A DNA stretch of 64,000 bases from Hyalella azteca. Taxonomy: Eukaryota > Arthropoda > Malacostraca > Amphipoda > Hyalellidae. Below are positions 37,016 to 49,080 of the stretch, piece by piece. The translations under genes were made by a program, and so were the position numbers. The notes beneath the pieces were generated by a model. The model had not been told where the DNA came from. It made no database searches and saw only the letters and a list, made by a program, of their open reading frames with translations. The DNA is taken from the NCBI RefSeq assembly GCF_000764305.2, contig NW_025944987.1, forward strand, positions 1-64,000, in the 5' to 3' direction. Within the stretch, counting starts at the first letter, position 1. Each line of letters opens with the position of its first letter.

Positions 37016-38139
37016 AGAGGCCCTCCATTCGAAGGCCATTGACGGATAGTGTAAATAAAATAAGGCTCTTAAAATGAAAATTTGAAATTTATTACTTCAT
37101 CATTATTAGAATCTTTCTCTGTGTAAAAAAATATGGTTGGTGTTTAAGGACATTGATTATCAATTTGAATTAATATTTATATACGACAGCCTTACACGCT
37201 AATCTCGTGTAAATATGCTGACATTTCATTTGGATCATTTTTCTGCATTTACTTCGGTAGTAGAATCTGTCAATGATCCGTATCATTGAACCTTGTTGAA
37301 CCTACAATTTCACCTGCCCTGTAAAAATCGGGAATTTCAACTCTTGTACCAGCTTTTTTCCTTTAGAGTTTGGTTACAACTATACTCGTAGTGAAATATG
37401 TTGCATACCAAAAATAAACTCTCGTTGCATTTTCAAACTTGTAAGATTTTCATTCGCTGTTCTATTTTTGATAAAGGATTAGATAGTTCATTTTTGAATA
37501 ATGCATTAACTAAGAGAGGGTTAGGAAGGTTAGTTCCTCGAACTCTTTTTATCCTTTAGGTAAATTATTAATCATCGCTCAACATTTATGCTTTTCCTAT
37601 TCAAATCACGAGTTTGGCACCGTTTATCTTATATTTTAAACAAGCTTTGGAATTTATTCTTCAAGACTTCGGGACGACGTCGGTCTTTGCTTTTAAATAA
37701 CTTTACCCCATTATGCACTTAGATCCGAATAACATACTAATCATAAAGTTCATGATGATTGAACATTTGAGTATCGTATACTCATGCGGATAAAATTTGA
37801 TATATCATTGATATACTTGTTAGAATATTAGTATTAGATGGCAGAACTTACTTGTTTATACTCGTTGGTTGGTTGAAAATCAGAGGTCTCCGAAAGTCAT
37901 TTTATTTATTTTCCAAAAGACATTTTATTTTTTAACTTATTACTTATTTTAACGACGTTTTAAATGTATCAACATTCATTGTCAAGTTACAGGACGCATT
38001 GCGTAGTCGTAGTAAACTTTTGATCGACATCAATATAGTAACGTGTAAATAGGATACTACTCAAAAATTTAACTTCGATTAAAATAAGTATAAGGTCACA
38101 TAAATAGGATCATGTTCGAAAATTGGAGTCCACAAATTA

Positions 38140-38397
38140 TCAATATAACAATCTCAAGGTTCTGGCAAACCCGGTAGTTTGCAGGCTGATGGCTGGAGTC
38201 CTATCTCTAATGGTGAGGGCCTCAGCTATCGCGAGTCGGTTGGCGTCGGGGCATCTCATATGCTCCTCCAGCACCGTACGAGTGATGGTCTCGTTGTGGG
38301 TGGTTCTTTGGTCCACCAAAGAAGAACCACCTTCTCTCGGGTGGTTCTTTGGTCCACCAGACTGAAGGTGGCATGGGAGACGTCGGCTTAATGTCAT
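38140..38397 (-). pseudogene. Penelope-like endonuclease end, left arm
   Basis: A - strand frame runs HNETITRTVLEEHMRCPDAN, then RLAIAEALTIRDRTPAISLQ, then TTGFARTLRLLY and a stop. Upstream in the frame is a duplicated GGTTCTTTGGTCCACCA segment. It keeps the presumed catalytic Glu of the GIY-YIG fold (AEAL) but lacks the rest of the protein. Confidence 0.55.
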
Positions 38398-38615
38398 AGT
38401 TGTGAGCCCGATGCAGGGTGAAATCTACAACCTTCTTTGGAATAGGAAAATTCATAGACTTCATTGGTCTCATTGAGAACTCCTGCATTTTTTGTACTGG
38501 TTATTTTTCATATTATTAATGAATTCATATTATTGAATGAATATTACTAATGAATTCATGTTTTTGACGACGTTTCCCATGCCATCTTCAGTTTTGTGGA
38601 CCAAGGAGCCACCTG

Positions 38616-38777
38616 ATGGAGGCTCACAACGAGACCATCACTCGTACGGTGCTGGAGGAGTGCATAAGCGTCGTCATGAGATGCCCCGACGCCAACCGAC
38701 TCGCGATAGCTGAGGCCCTCATCAGGATGGGACTCCAGCCATCAATCTTCAAACTAACGGGTTTGTTAGAACTTTGA
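38616..38777 (+). pseudogene. Penelope-like endonuclease end, right arm
   Basis: A + strand frame of 53 codons (MEAHNETITRTVLEECISVV, then MRCPDANRLAIAEALIRMGL) ends at TGA. Compared with the left arm it has a 15-base insertion (CISVV) and a diverged C-terminus. It is a fragment, not an independent gene. Confidence 0.5.
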
Positions 38778-39020
38778 GGCTGTTTTATTGATAATTTTTG
38801 GACTCCAATATATGTACGAACATTATCCTATTTACGTGATCTTATACATATCTTCATCGAAGTTAAATTATTGTAATATACAAGATTTTATACTGATGTC
38901 GATTAAAAGTCCACTATATGCAATGCGTCCTGTAACTTGAATTTGAATGTTGATACATTTGAAACGGCATTAAAATATTAAAAATGGCTTTCAGAAGCTT
39001 CTGATTTTCAATCTATCAAC

Positions 39021-42000
39021 GCCTGTGAAAATTTTAGTTCGAATTATTAAGAAAGCCAACTTTGTAAATAAACTCACTCTCTGGTCTTCAATAAAACCTT
39101 TCGTAATGAATAAATTTTGCCATCATATGCTAATATTCTTAGAATATATCTACTCCATGCATAGAATAATTGAACAATAAAGCAAACCTTTTATAAAAAA
39201 TGTGGAAGGAAATAAATTTATTCACTAGCCCTTGCATTATCATCGGCGTACAAGTGCGCGCATTATCATGTATGATTTCTATGAATTGAAATGAATTTTC
39301 CGACGTATCTTTAAGTCAAAGTCCAACTATACTTACGTGATCTTATACTTATTACGTGATCTTATAATACTTATCCGTGATCTTATACATCTCATATTGT
39401 AAATCACGTTTTTAAGTATGATTTTATAATTGAAGTAAGAAATTGAAGTCGTTGACCATATCATGTGAGTCATGCCTACCCACGGCGGGACGGCCACAGC
39501 ACGCATAGGCGGGGCGCGGTCTCGTCGGATCAATGTATTTAAAGAAGCCCTCGCCTCACTTCCCCCGTACGGCTCAAATGATACATTCCGCATAAACGTG
39601 TACACGGTATGAAAACATTTCCGGAGTAACTCTGGTAACAAATTATTTTTGTACATCAAATGGGAAATTATTATTTTAATACCAAGAGGAAACACATAGA
39701 TAAATTTTTAGAAAGATTGAAGATTTTTCATCATAATAGGAGTCTGTTACGACCGTTTTCTGTTCAAGGAGAAGTAATGAAACGTAATGGCCTTCTTTCT
39801 ATGTGCCAGCTTTTGCAGAGGGTTTATTCGCATTAAAAATTAAGAAGTTTAAGAGCATGCTTAAAGTTTCATGAATTATTTGCAACTTTGAGAAATGGAC
39901 AATTTAGCAATACGAAAATTGCCTAATCTGAAACTGGATCAAAATTCTTAGATGCTGCATGTTTTGAGAATAGCTTTATCATACGACAGCCTGGCACAGA
40001 CAAGACCCAATTTTCTTCAATGACTTATTAGATTTGAAAAAATTTCAGTGCGAACACATCGTGTCTTTGGAAGATCTAATTCGAAATGTCGTTAGAAAAT
40101 TTCAGTCTTTGTGTTCAGTATCGATGGTGCTGGAACGCAGTATTAATGAAGGTTGAGGCTGGCGCTCAGCGTCTCAAATGTGTGGTTCTCTGGCAAACGA
40201 AAAAGCCAATTTTTTGGTCGGGGGCGCCTTATGTTGCAGACGCTTTTGTTGTAGGAGCCTTATAAGGCTCCTACACCTCATTCAGACACCTAAGTATCTG
40301 AATGCATGAATTGACTGGTATAGAATTCAATGAAGTGTAAACATTCATCCATGTGAATGTCTACACCTCATTCCTCATTCAGACACCCACGTCTCGGACG
40401 GGTCAATGTGCAGTATAATATTTTTCAGACCTAGAATTTTCGGAAATCATAATTAGAGTGAAAATTGAAATCAATTGAGATGAGTGGCGTACATAAGACA
40501 CATTTAGTCACTGTGTCTCAACGTTAAGGTTGATTTGGGAAATTTGTGTGCAATTAATAGAAAATTGATAGAAAATAAATAGGAAACGCATTTAAAGTAA
40601 TTTGCTTACCAGAAAATATCATCGATTCGTTGACTGGTTGATATTGAGGTCTTTACTTACGGCTGTCTGTATCGAAAATTGTCTTTAATGAAGAAAATTT
40701 TATGCATGACCTAGCTTCTGGTACAATATAGAAAATAATTTTAGCTAAAAATTGCAAAAACTCTACGGATTTTAGAATAAATATTAAAGTATCTCTCTTT
40801 GATCGCTGTGAACAGTCAAAGCAAAAAATCAGCAAATAAAAAATATTAATATAAGCAATTTAGATGTTCTTGGATGCGCAATAAAATTGCAACCAAAATT
40901 CCTTGTTCGACTATATTAGCCAACTATCCAAAAATAGAAAATCCATTTAGTTACAAGACAAAAAGTCTTCAAAAGTGTCTGTTTCTTTTACGTTTAACTT
41001 TAATTCGTCTGGCATTACCAACGATGAGCTTTCTTTTATACTTTGACCTCCTAGATGCTGAGTTGACGGCTCACTTGTTATAAGAACAAAAGCTCTCGTG
41101 AGGTGGAGGCACTATGAGTATTAAAGATAATAATAGTAGAGAACAAGTTGGCAGTCGGCAAGTCCATGTTAATGCATAGAAGAAGTACGTCCACTCCATG
41201 GTCAACGGGGAAACTCGTGCATCTATTCTCATTTGTAATATTGGAAAGATATGTTTTCAGTTAAGAAAAGCATGGAAGCAAAGTGAATTCCTCTAATCCT
41301 TCCTGACAGTCATTACCGTCAAAATAACCCGTCCTGCGTATCGTATATCGAACGTCATATTTACGCAAACGAAAGCAAGTTTGACTTCCATGCAACTACG
41401 AAGCAATTGAATGAGGTAACAAATTTTCAAATTTCCTCGTATTTTGTCCCTAAAAAGAGAACTTTTTTTAAAACAGTTCTGTTCAAAATTTATGGATACT
41501 TTTACCTCATGAAATAATAAAAAGTTTTAATATTTCAAACTAGACTAAGTTAAACTAAAAAAATTAAAATTTTCGACTGGTGAGCGACCAGAACACGTTC
41601 TTCAAATATTGGAATACATTCCGTGAAAAAATTTATCTATGTTTGCACTTGTGTCTAATACAAAGCTTCACCTTCCTTGATAAAATGATATATTTCCTTA
41701 GTTTTGTCGTCTATTATGATACCAAATATTCATGAGTCATCTGTTTATCACACTTTCCATCAAAATTCATAGTTTCATCTTTTGATTTTCAGAATAAAAA
41801 GATCACAGAATGCAAAAGTTGTCCTAAATCTGATGCTTCATAAGACACTTAATTTCAGGGGATGAATTAGCGAATTAAATGATTTGATAATTACATTATA
41901 TTCATGATTTAATTTTATACTCATTTTATCATCGACGTTAAAATGAAGTGCTCAACAGCGCTATTGTGAAAACGCGTTGTTGTTTGCAAATTAATGGATC

Positions 42001-42455
42001 TTAAATCCAGTGTATTGCAATCAATACTGAAAAACAGAGGAAGGTTTCACAACTAAATCTCACCGAATATCTTTTGTCTAGTCTCCATTTTACAACCCTA
42101 GTTAAACACATATCTTCAAAATTCTAGTTTTGTCTTTGAATATTGTTTTACATTATTTAAATTATTCGGGGCTTACGTATCTATAATGAAAAAATTGAAC
42201 AAAATTAATCGACTGAATCGAGCAATATTGTTGATGCATAAGTCAGATATTACTTATTATTCGGCTTATCCAACCCAGTTTTTCCAGGCATGCAGCAAGG
42301 TTTCATACCTGCAAATAACACAATTTTTAACATTAAACGGAAGTTTTTGCGTCAACCGTATGATATATATTATTATTTGATTATACTTCGAACTGCACAC
42401 AAATTTCGTTAAGAGATTTCTGATATACAAAACAAATTTATGAAGAGGACCATAC
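39021..42455. other. Intergenic; GC-rich patch at 39480-39600 and a palindrome at 40250
   Basis: On the - strand the patch around 39535 has TTTAAATACA flanked by GC-rich sequence, which could be a core promoter serving the - strand gene that starts at 37015. There is no direct support for that. No exon-like frame was accepted otherwise. Confidence 0.3.
40250..40275. repeat. 26-bp perfect palindrome without spacer
   Basis: TGTAGGAGCCTTA is followed directly by its reverse complement, TAAGGCTCCTACA. It lies beside a ~90-bp imperfect repeat of CTACACCTCATTCAGACACC at 40270-40390. Confidence 0.9.
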
Positions 42456-42588
42456 CGTTGGATCGCTATAAGAAACGCGTATTGCGTCGCAAGCGCGTCG
42501 GTGGCCAGGCTGCGATAGAGATGCAACTCGCGCAGCGTCGCGCCGTGCACTGAGAGGAGGTAGACTGCCTCGCCAACCCAAATATTTT
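42456..42588 (-). CDS. Candidate internal exon, unrecognised gene
   Basis: On the - strand an acceptor (ATCGCCCTTTAG) opens a 43-codon frame, NIWVGEAVYLLSVHGATLRE then LHLYRSLATDALATQYAFLI, which closes at a donor (CAACG/GTATGG). GC content and codon use differ from the AT-rich surroundings, as in the confirmed exons. The alternating hydrophobic pattern could belong to a beta-propeller, but no family was recognised and no neighbouring exon was linked. Confidence 0.35.
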
Positions 42589-43255
42589 CTAAAGGGCGAT
42601 GTACTCTTTGGCCGATGGCTTCAAAATTAGAAAAATTATTGCCGTGCTAACAATTTTCACGAAGAGTATATATTTTATGATAGTCATGCGGTTGGGTACA
42701 TAAAGTGCAGGTTTTTTGTTTACAGTATTTTCAGAAAATCATAAAAAATTGCAAGAAGTACGGAATAGAAGCAATTTGCCACTCAACCAATTATTATCGT
42801 TCATTGCGCAAGTTAATCCTAACAATCTAGCTGCTATACCAGCTTACATTTTATACGTTAGTTTATAATATAATTTTATTTTTTACGTTCATTTTATACG
42901 TTAGTTTATAATATAATAGTTATAATTTATGATCTTTCCATTACTGTTATTTTTCCCTAAAAATTTTGTTTCCAGCAATTTATACATTTATTAAAAATCT
43001 ACTTGAATTAACTCGTATTTTTATTTTGATTTCCCGTCGCTCAAAAATATAGAACGCTTTAAAATCTTGTAGTTGCACACAAATTTTTTCATTTCACCAA
43101 ACTATTTCATTGTAATTCATGACATTTAACAATGTCATTAGAATCTTTTCCTGACGATCATTTTAGCTTCTCGTGGCATTCAATATCAAATCTTTCAGCC
43201 TGCAACTCCTTACCACGAATCACAGATGAAGCTCATTTGTGCGTAGCGAGGCGTC

Positions 43256-43405
43256 AGGTGACGCTGTTGTTGGAAGTCTTTATCGCATTAACCTGGTAGT
43301 CTTTATCGCATTAACCTGGTAGTCTTTATCGCATTAACCTGGAAGTCTTTATTCGCATTAACCTGGTAGTCTATATCGCATTAACCTGGAAGTCTTTATT
43401 AACAT
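43256..43405 (+). repeat. 23-bp x6 tandem array
   Basis: The unit is CGCATTAACCTGGTAGTCTT plus TAT, with GGTAG/GGAAG variants. No adjoining exon was identified. Confidence 0.85.
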
Positions 43406-43554
43406 TTACCACACAAGTTGCTAACATATCGAAATGATACTAGCTAGTTACTAGCTAATAAATAAATGATCTAGCTTCCGTTACTAGCTCATCGATGGCA
43501 CTTACAAGGTGGCTACACACAATGTCAGATAAGAGATAATATCGCTAGGTGACA

Positions 43555-43885
43555 TCTGGGAGATGTTATCTTTAGGTAGCATCTGAAAGATGGCATCTCT
43601 TGGCGGTATTTGGAGATGACAGCTCTTTATGCGGCATCTGGGAGGTGGCATCTAAGGATGGCATTTCTAGGTGGCATCTAGGGATAGCATCTCTAGGTGG
43701 CAGCAGGGAGATGGCATCTCTAGGTGGCATCTAGGGATAGCATCTCTAGATGGCAGCAGGGAGATGACATATCTAGGTGGCATCTAGGGATAGCATCTCT
43801 AGGTGGCAGCAGGGAGATGGCATCACTAGGTAGCATCTAGGGATAGCATCTCTAGGTGGCAGCAGGGAGATGGCATCTGAGAGCA
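43555..43885 (+). repeat. ~53-bp tandem array (GGTGGCATCTAGGGATAGCAT)
   Basis: About six units alternate GGCATCTAGGGATAGCATCT and AGGTGGCAGCAGGGAGATGG. The first part (43555-43670) is more diverged. It is non-coding. Confidence 0.8.
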
Positions 43886-46800
43886 TGGAGTGGCATCAGT
43901 TTCCTGGCAGTGTGATCTCGGCGGTGGAGATGAGAGGTTGTGAGCATTTCCGAGCTATTTTTAAACACTTGGAACTTAAAATTTCCTACTACCATAAAAA
44001 TTGTGAACTTTATTGAAACTCATTGTGTATGACCTTGACTATTTGATAAAGTTATTCAGGATAAGATTGCTACGTGCCTTTTAAACCTGAGTTAAGTAAA
44101 GCGTATAGCGCGTAGAGGAAAGCTGGATAATTTTCTTCACACTTGGCGTAATTGTTGAGTTCGGAGAGGGAGATGCGTAGGGCTTATACACTCGTTCCTG
44201 TACAAAAATACAGGCGGCCAACCATGGAATGCCCGCTTATAATCCAGATGTAATTTATATCTTTTCTTCGACGCTGAATAACGTCGAGAAACAAGTGTCG
44301 GCAAATCAGCGAGCAATCTGATAATTTCCGAGCCATGTTTGAATTAACGTTACAAGAAATTTAACGCTTCTATGTGTTCAAATATCATTACAATATTCGT
44401 GTTCATGGTTAGTCACTTACAAATATCGGTTTTGTTTAAAATCTTTACGATGAATTTTTCAATATTTGGGGGGGGGATTCTTTTTTGTACTTGGAAATCA
44501 TGAAATCATCTTTCAAATCGCTAATATTTGAAGAAAAAATATTTCAATATGACTTTTATTGAATGAAATTCCGATGTAAGGAGAGGCCGAAAAATTGCGA
44601 TAACTTTGCTTTACGGGCTTGTGAGGGCCCGTCTGTGGCCTCTTCAATGTTCGCGAAGATAAAAAGTTTTTGCTGCAAGATTCGCAAAGTTTGATGCAAA
44701 AAGTTGCTATGAGTGAACATGATGGAATTAATCTATGTCTTGTGTGAAAAGAAAATTTGTGTAACCTATTTCAAGTTTGAAGCATTTAATTATGAATAAA
44801 AATAAATGTTACTTTATCTGCTTCAATAAATTTAGATTTTAAACACGCACAAAGAAAACAAATTTCAGTCTTATTCTGCAACGTTCAAACGTTCTCATAA
44901 CTTAATTAAATTTTGGGTGTATTGCACCCTTAAATATAGTAAGTGATAAATCAAATCAGTTTCAAAAATTCGCTCCAAAATATGAGCTGCAAAATTTCCG
45001 CTCGAAGTATTTATGACTGATCCATAGTTTTTTAAATTGTTGCGACCGAAAAAATTCACATCAAAATTTATGTTCTTAGTTGAACAGGCAGACCAGCCTA
45101 CGTAACTTGCAGATTTGCATTGGCCTTATTTTAATCGTTCTTATAACATTTTAGCGTGGGCAATAATAGGATAATGATTACTCTAACAATAGGAGAGATC
45201 AATATTTTTGACAACCAGCGGGTGAACCGGACGATGCTCGTCGCTTAAGTTTAACTAATAATACAAATGCCAACCGAGAGTTTGCAAACATAAAACATTT
45301 AAATACCAAAAAATATCATAATTACCAGTTCCATGTATTTTTAAATGTACCAAAGTTACATTTTCAAGGGTGGTTGACCACGGAAAATTAAGGTTAATTA
45401 CTGTGAAATGTTCGGAGGATAAATGAAAAATATTTGGAAAGTGTGTGATTACTGTCTGAGAAATGAATGACAATGTATGTAAGATGAATGATGAGTTTTA
45501 CATGTTATTTGAAGAATTAGTAAATTTTTCGCAGGACTTCAACATTAGGTATTTGAAAATTCCGCGATTTCGCCAACACTGATCCTTTTATTAGGTGGAA
45601 AAATGCAACTGAAAGAGCAAATAAAAAAGAACAAAATTATTTTCGTAGATTGACCATTCACTTCAAATAGAGTAGAATGTTATTCTGATAAGAATTGTCA
45701 AATTTAAAGAGTTAGAACAGAGTATGAAAGCAGCATTACTGAAATGTTTCGAGATGTTTCATAGCAGGCTACGAACAATTGAATATAAAAAACTCCGCGA
45801 TTTTGACTACCCTAACTATGTTAAGGGTCAAAGAGTTTCGTAAATTTCACAAAAACGTGACAAAATATTCAATATTTCACAGAAATTGAAGCTAGAGAAG
45901 AAAATTTACAATCTTGTTCGGGAAATGCACGAACTATATAGGGAAAATTTAATGGGAAGGTTTGAAAAATTTTCTAGGAATTTGGGCCACTTCCTAATTT
46001 TCATATCTAGTCGTTGTTTTGAATACCTCATGGCGGCCTAGATACAATTCTGGCTCACAGCCTTGGAATCGATTGCGATGACACGTGATCTTCACAGGAG
46101 TATAGGAAACGCGAAGATGTCATCCACGATGGTGAGGAAGGCTTTACCAACATTAGTGATACACTAGCAGATTAACCCGGCGGCGTTCGTGAAGATAATA
46201 TCTGCGCTGGCTCCAAATGTAAATAAATATCAATGGTGTGTTAATAAAATCGTATAGCTTTTTTGAAGGTTGACCCTGCGTTTCTAGTTGCTTCTAGCTG
46301 ATAAACAAACTTAGATTTAAAAATTGACTGGAATATTAATGTATGGTTTACAAATGAAGATTTATTATTCAAACGCTTAATCATGAGTTATCACTATCAA
46401 AATAAGAATTGATGTCAAAACTCCAATTATATAAAGTAATTTCTCATGAAAAAATGCAACCTTTTTCTTCCCAAAAGCGTGATCAAATTGGTCGCCATAA
46501 AGACAGTCTACGCACGTAGTCTTCTCACGCTCAATCGAGCCCAATTATATCAAAAATCAATGAATCGATCAAATAACTCTACTTGATGTTTACCTTTTAT
46601 TTAATATCTTCTAAACGGAAAAATAATCCACATTATCATAATTTTATTGTATAGATTCTGTTTGCTTCAAGTCGAGAAATTGTCATTTGAGTTGCTCCTG
46701 CTGATCCATGAATTCTTTGAGCAAAGCGTCTGTCAGATTAAACGTTTGAAAAATAATTACAAGCAATTCTTAGTCGAGTTAGATATACTTAAGTGGAACA

Positions 46801-47380
46801 CGTGACAGAAAAAACACGTATTAGAAAAATATATTTCCCGGACTGCAGGCTTCAGTGTTGCTAATTTGATATACTCCAAAATGACGAGCAAGTTCTATTC
46901 CTGTTATCGTCATGGAGCTTTAAATGCAGAATTATAAATTTAAAAAAAATTGGAAACCTCTTTTTGAAAAGACCTCCGATGGAACCCGCATTTAAAAATT
47001 ACAAGAAAAATGAATTGGCATAAAAGTTAAATTCCACTACAATATTTCAATTTAAAGCTGTGAGTGCAGTGCCCATACAGCTTACATGTCTTAAAAGTGA
47101 GTGGGAAAGAATTAAAAATTAATCGTAAAAATATAATTAATATGACGAAAACATATATCAGTAGTATTTAAATTTTCGGAGAAGGGCTGACAATTGAGCA
47201 GAAAATATTTGAAGACCATACACAAATTTCATTTGAAGTATATTGATATACTTGAAAAAACTCTTTGAAAGTAATTATTTAAGCGAAGATGTACCAGTAT
47301 CCAAAAAAATGTATCACCGTTCTGAAGCATGATTTTTAAATTAATTGGATCGACCTCTGCTCCAAATAGGAGCAAGTATA
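43886..47380. other. Intergenic, AT-rich, no gene seen
   Basis: Both strands were read. The short frames (for example near 45255-45473) lack splice sites or recognisable motifs. No complete transposon was delimited here. Confidence 0.5.
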
Positions 47381-47394
47381 TAAGTGGTGGTGCC

Positions 47395-47570
47395 GGTGGT
47401 TCTGAGCGATAGTGATGTAACCGTGTGGTGTCACATACAGTGGTGGTGCTGATGGTTCTGAGCGGTGGTGAGGTAACCGTGTGGTGTCACATACAGTGGT
47501 GGTGCTGATGGTTCTGAGCGATGGTGAGGTAACTGTGTGGTGTCACATACAGTGGTGGTGCTGGTGTCTG
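47395..47570 (+). repeat. 56-bp x3 tandem array
   Basis: Units begin TCTGAGCGATGGTGAGGTAA at 47401, 47457 and 47513, each containing GGTGTCACATACAGTGGTGG. A GC-richer stretch follows (47580-47660) whose + frame reads MAPSDLDRAAGLLISLALIG. It is hydrophobic but without support as a gene. Confidence 0.8.
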
Positions 47571-48850
47571 CCGCATGTGATGGCTCCCTCAGACCTAGAC
47601 CGAGCTGCTGGCCTCCTCATTAGTTTGGCATTAATTGGGCAGTTGATTGCGTGTACTCATTAGCGAGTGTTTGAGAATTAAAGCTGAATGTTTCATTGAT
47701 ATTCATGCAAATAAACGTCGTCCGCTTTACTAGGAAGAGGAATGCTAGTAGTAATTAAAAACGGAGCATGTCAAGGAAGACTTTTTTCTCACTTTAAAAG
47801 CTATAATCCAGTGTTGGAAAACGCCCAGCATTCATTTTGCATGGCTCTCATCGGTTTGATAGGAATTTTTAGCAAGTATTCTTTGAAAATATTAAATTCA
47901 TCTTCTAACGCTCCCAGTGATCTCCAAAAAATTTAAAGAGAAAGTTACTCATAAATTGTTTCGGTAGCTTGCGTATAGGTGACACTAGTAGAAATAAAAT
48001 TTAAATTTTCAGTCAAATTGAAGTTGTGTAGTTTTCATTTTATCTGTAACCTATTAATGCAATTTCCTTATTTATCTGGTCGCCGAGTTGATAGTTAACT
48101 GAAAAAATGAGGTCGAGTAACACAATATAACTGAAAATTATGCCGACACGTTGAAATGAAAGGCTTACAAAATTTCTAAAATATCTATGTGATCAACCAA
48201 CGAGGGTAAATTTGCATGGAAACTTTATGACACATTTAAATCAATCATTCATTTACAAATTATTAATAATTGAAAAATTTTTCATTACTTTTAGAAATTA
48301 AACCTTAGTGTCTCGAAGACTTGGACAAATTTAATTGCATTTTCCAATCGTTTCGTGGAAACACAATAGAGTATTAAATTCTGTTTTTTATTAAACTGTG
48401 ATTATGAATATGACAATAAATGTGTCACTAAACTGATTCTTCATAAACGTTTATTTCAGATTTTCCAAGTCTTAATTGACATAATTACGCCGTTCTTCAT
48501 TCGGACTGATGACTTTTACCAATCACAATGTTTTGAATTGAAAATTTTACAAGCTGATTTGTATAAACGTTTCTGGATTAAAAAATGTCTCTAATCATCA
48601 TCAATGAAAATTTAGTTACAATATAATTTTAATTTAATTATAATAGATCCTCATGAACATAAGATAACTAAAATGACTCATGATAATGTTCAAGAAGTTG
48701 AGACAATAACCTCAATTGCGAATGAGGTTTTGACTTGATTTGACGATGCTATTTGTAAAAACTGCGATAGCATCAAAGTCCCTTAAAAGATTAGGAACGA
48801 CGTACGATTGTTTTTTGTTGAACTGTTACCCGGCGGTGTGATCAGTGACC

Positions 48851-48945
48851 ATGCCTGGCATCGTTGTCTTCCGACGGCGGTGGTCGGTAGGATCGGACGA
48901 TCTCGTCGTGCCGGGGATCTTCCTGCTCATCATGCACACGATCTG
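48851..48945 (+). CDS. DAGLA: Diacylglycerol lipase alpha, first coding exon
   Basis: The exon encodes MPGIVVFRRRWSVGSDDLVV then PGIFLLIMHTI plus two bases of a Trp codon, and ends at a GTGAGT donor. This N-terminus is nearly diagnostic of the alpha-type sn-1-specific diacylglycerol lipase family (vertebrate DAGLA, fly inaE), which makes 2-arachidonoylglycerol-type lipids and is anchored by four transmembrane segments. The first membrane segment starts at VVPGIFLL. An in-frame TGA lies three codons upstream of the ATG, supporting the start. The remaining exons were not found in the 15 kb downstream, so intron 1 is long or they lie beyond the window. The donor region is tandemly triplicated. 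Confidence 0.88.
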
Positions 48946-49080
48946 GTGAGTCTGTTGATCTCCAGCCATTGATCTTCCTGCTCATCATGCACACGATCTG
49001 GTGAGTCTGTTGATCTCCAGCCATTGATCTTCCTGCTCATCATGCACACGATCTGGTGAGTTTTTTGATCTCCAGCTGAT
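48916..49080 (+). repeat. 55-bp x3 tandem array duplicating the DAGLA exon 1 end and its donor
   Basis: Copies start GATCTTCCTGCTCATCATGC at 48916, 48971 and 49026. Each includes ACACGATCTG/GTGAGT. The first is the real exon end; the others are intronic. Failure to splice gives an immediate TGA (ATC TGG TGA). Confidence 0.92.

Larger units (their letters stand above)
37865..39020. mobile_element. Inverted pair of Penelope-like element 3' ends
   Basis: A left arm (~37870-38395) and a right arm (~38565-39020) are inverted copies of each other, separated by about 170 bases. Both share AAATGTATCAACATTCA, TTACAGGACGCATTGC and CGACATCA, and a coding stretch HNETITRTVLEE...MRCPDANRLAIAEAL. That stretch, followed in the left arm by RDRTPAISLQTTGF, resembles the end of the GIY-YIG endonuclease of Penelope-like retroelements (AEAL-IR----P-IN). 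Inverted partial copies are common for this class. The class call is moderately confident. Confidence 0.6.

Noticed and set aside
36593..37049. Open frames of 97-145 codons in several phases with 16-residue periodic proteins
   Set aside because: They arise because the 48-bp array is a multiple of three and lacks stops in those phases. The real coding part is exon 1 on the - strand.
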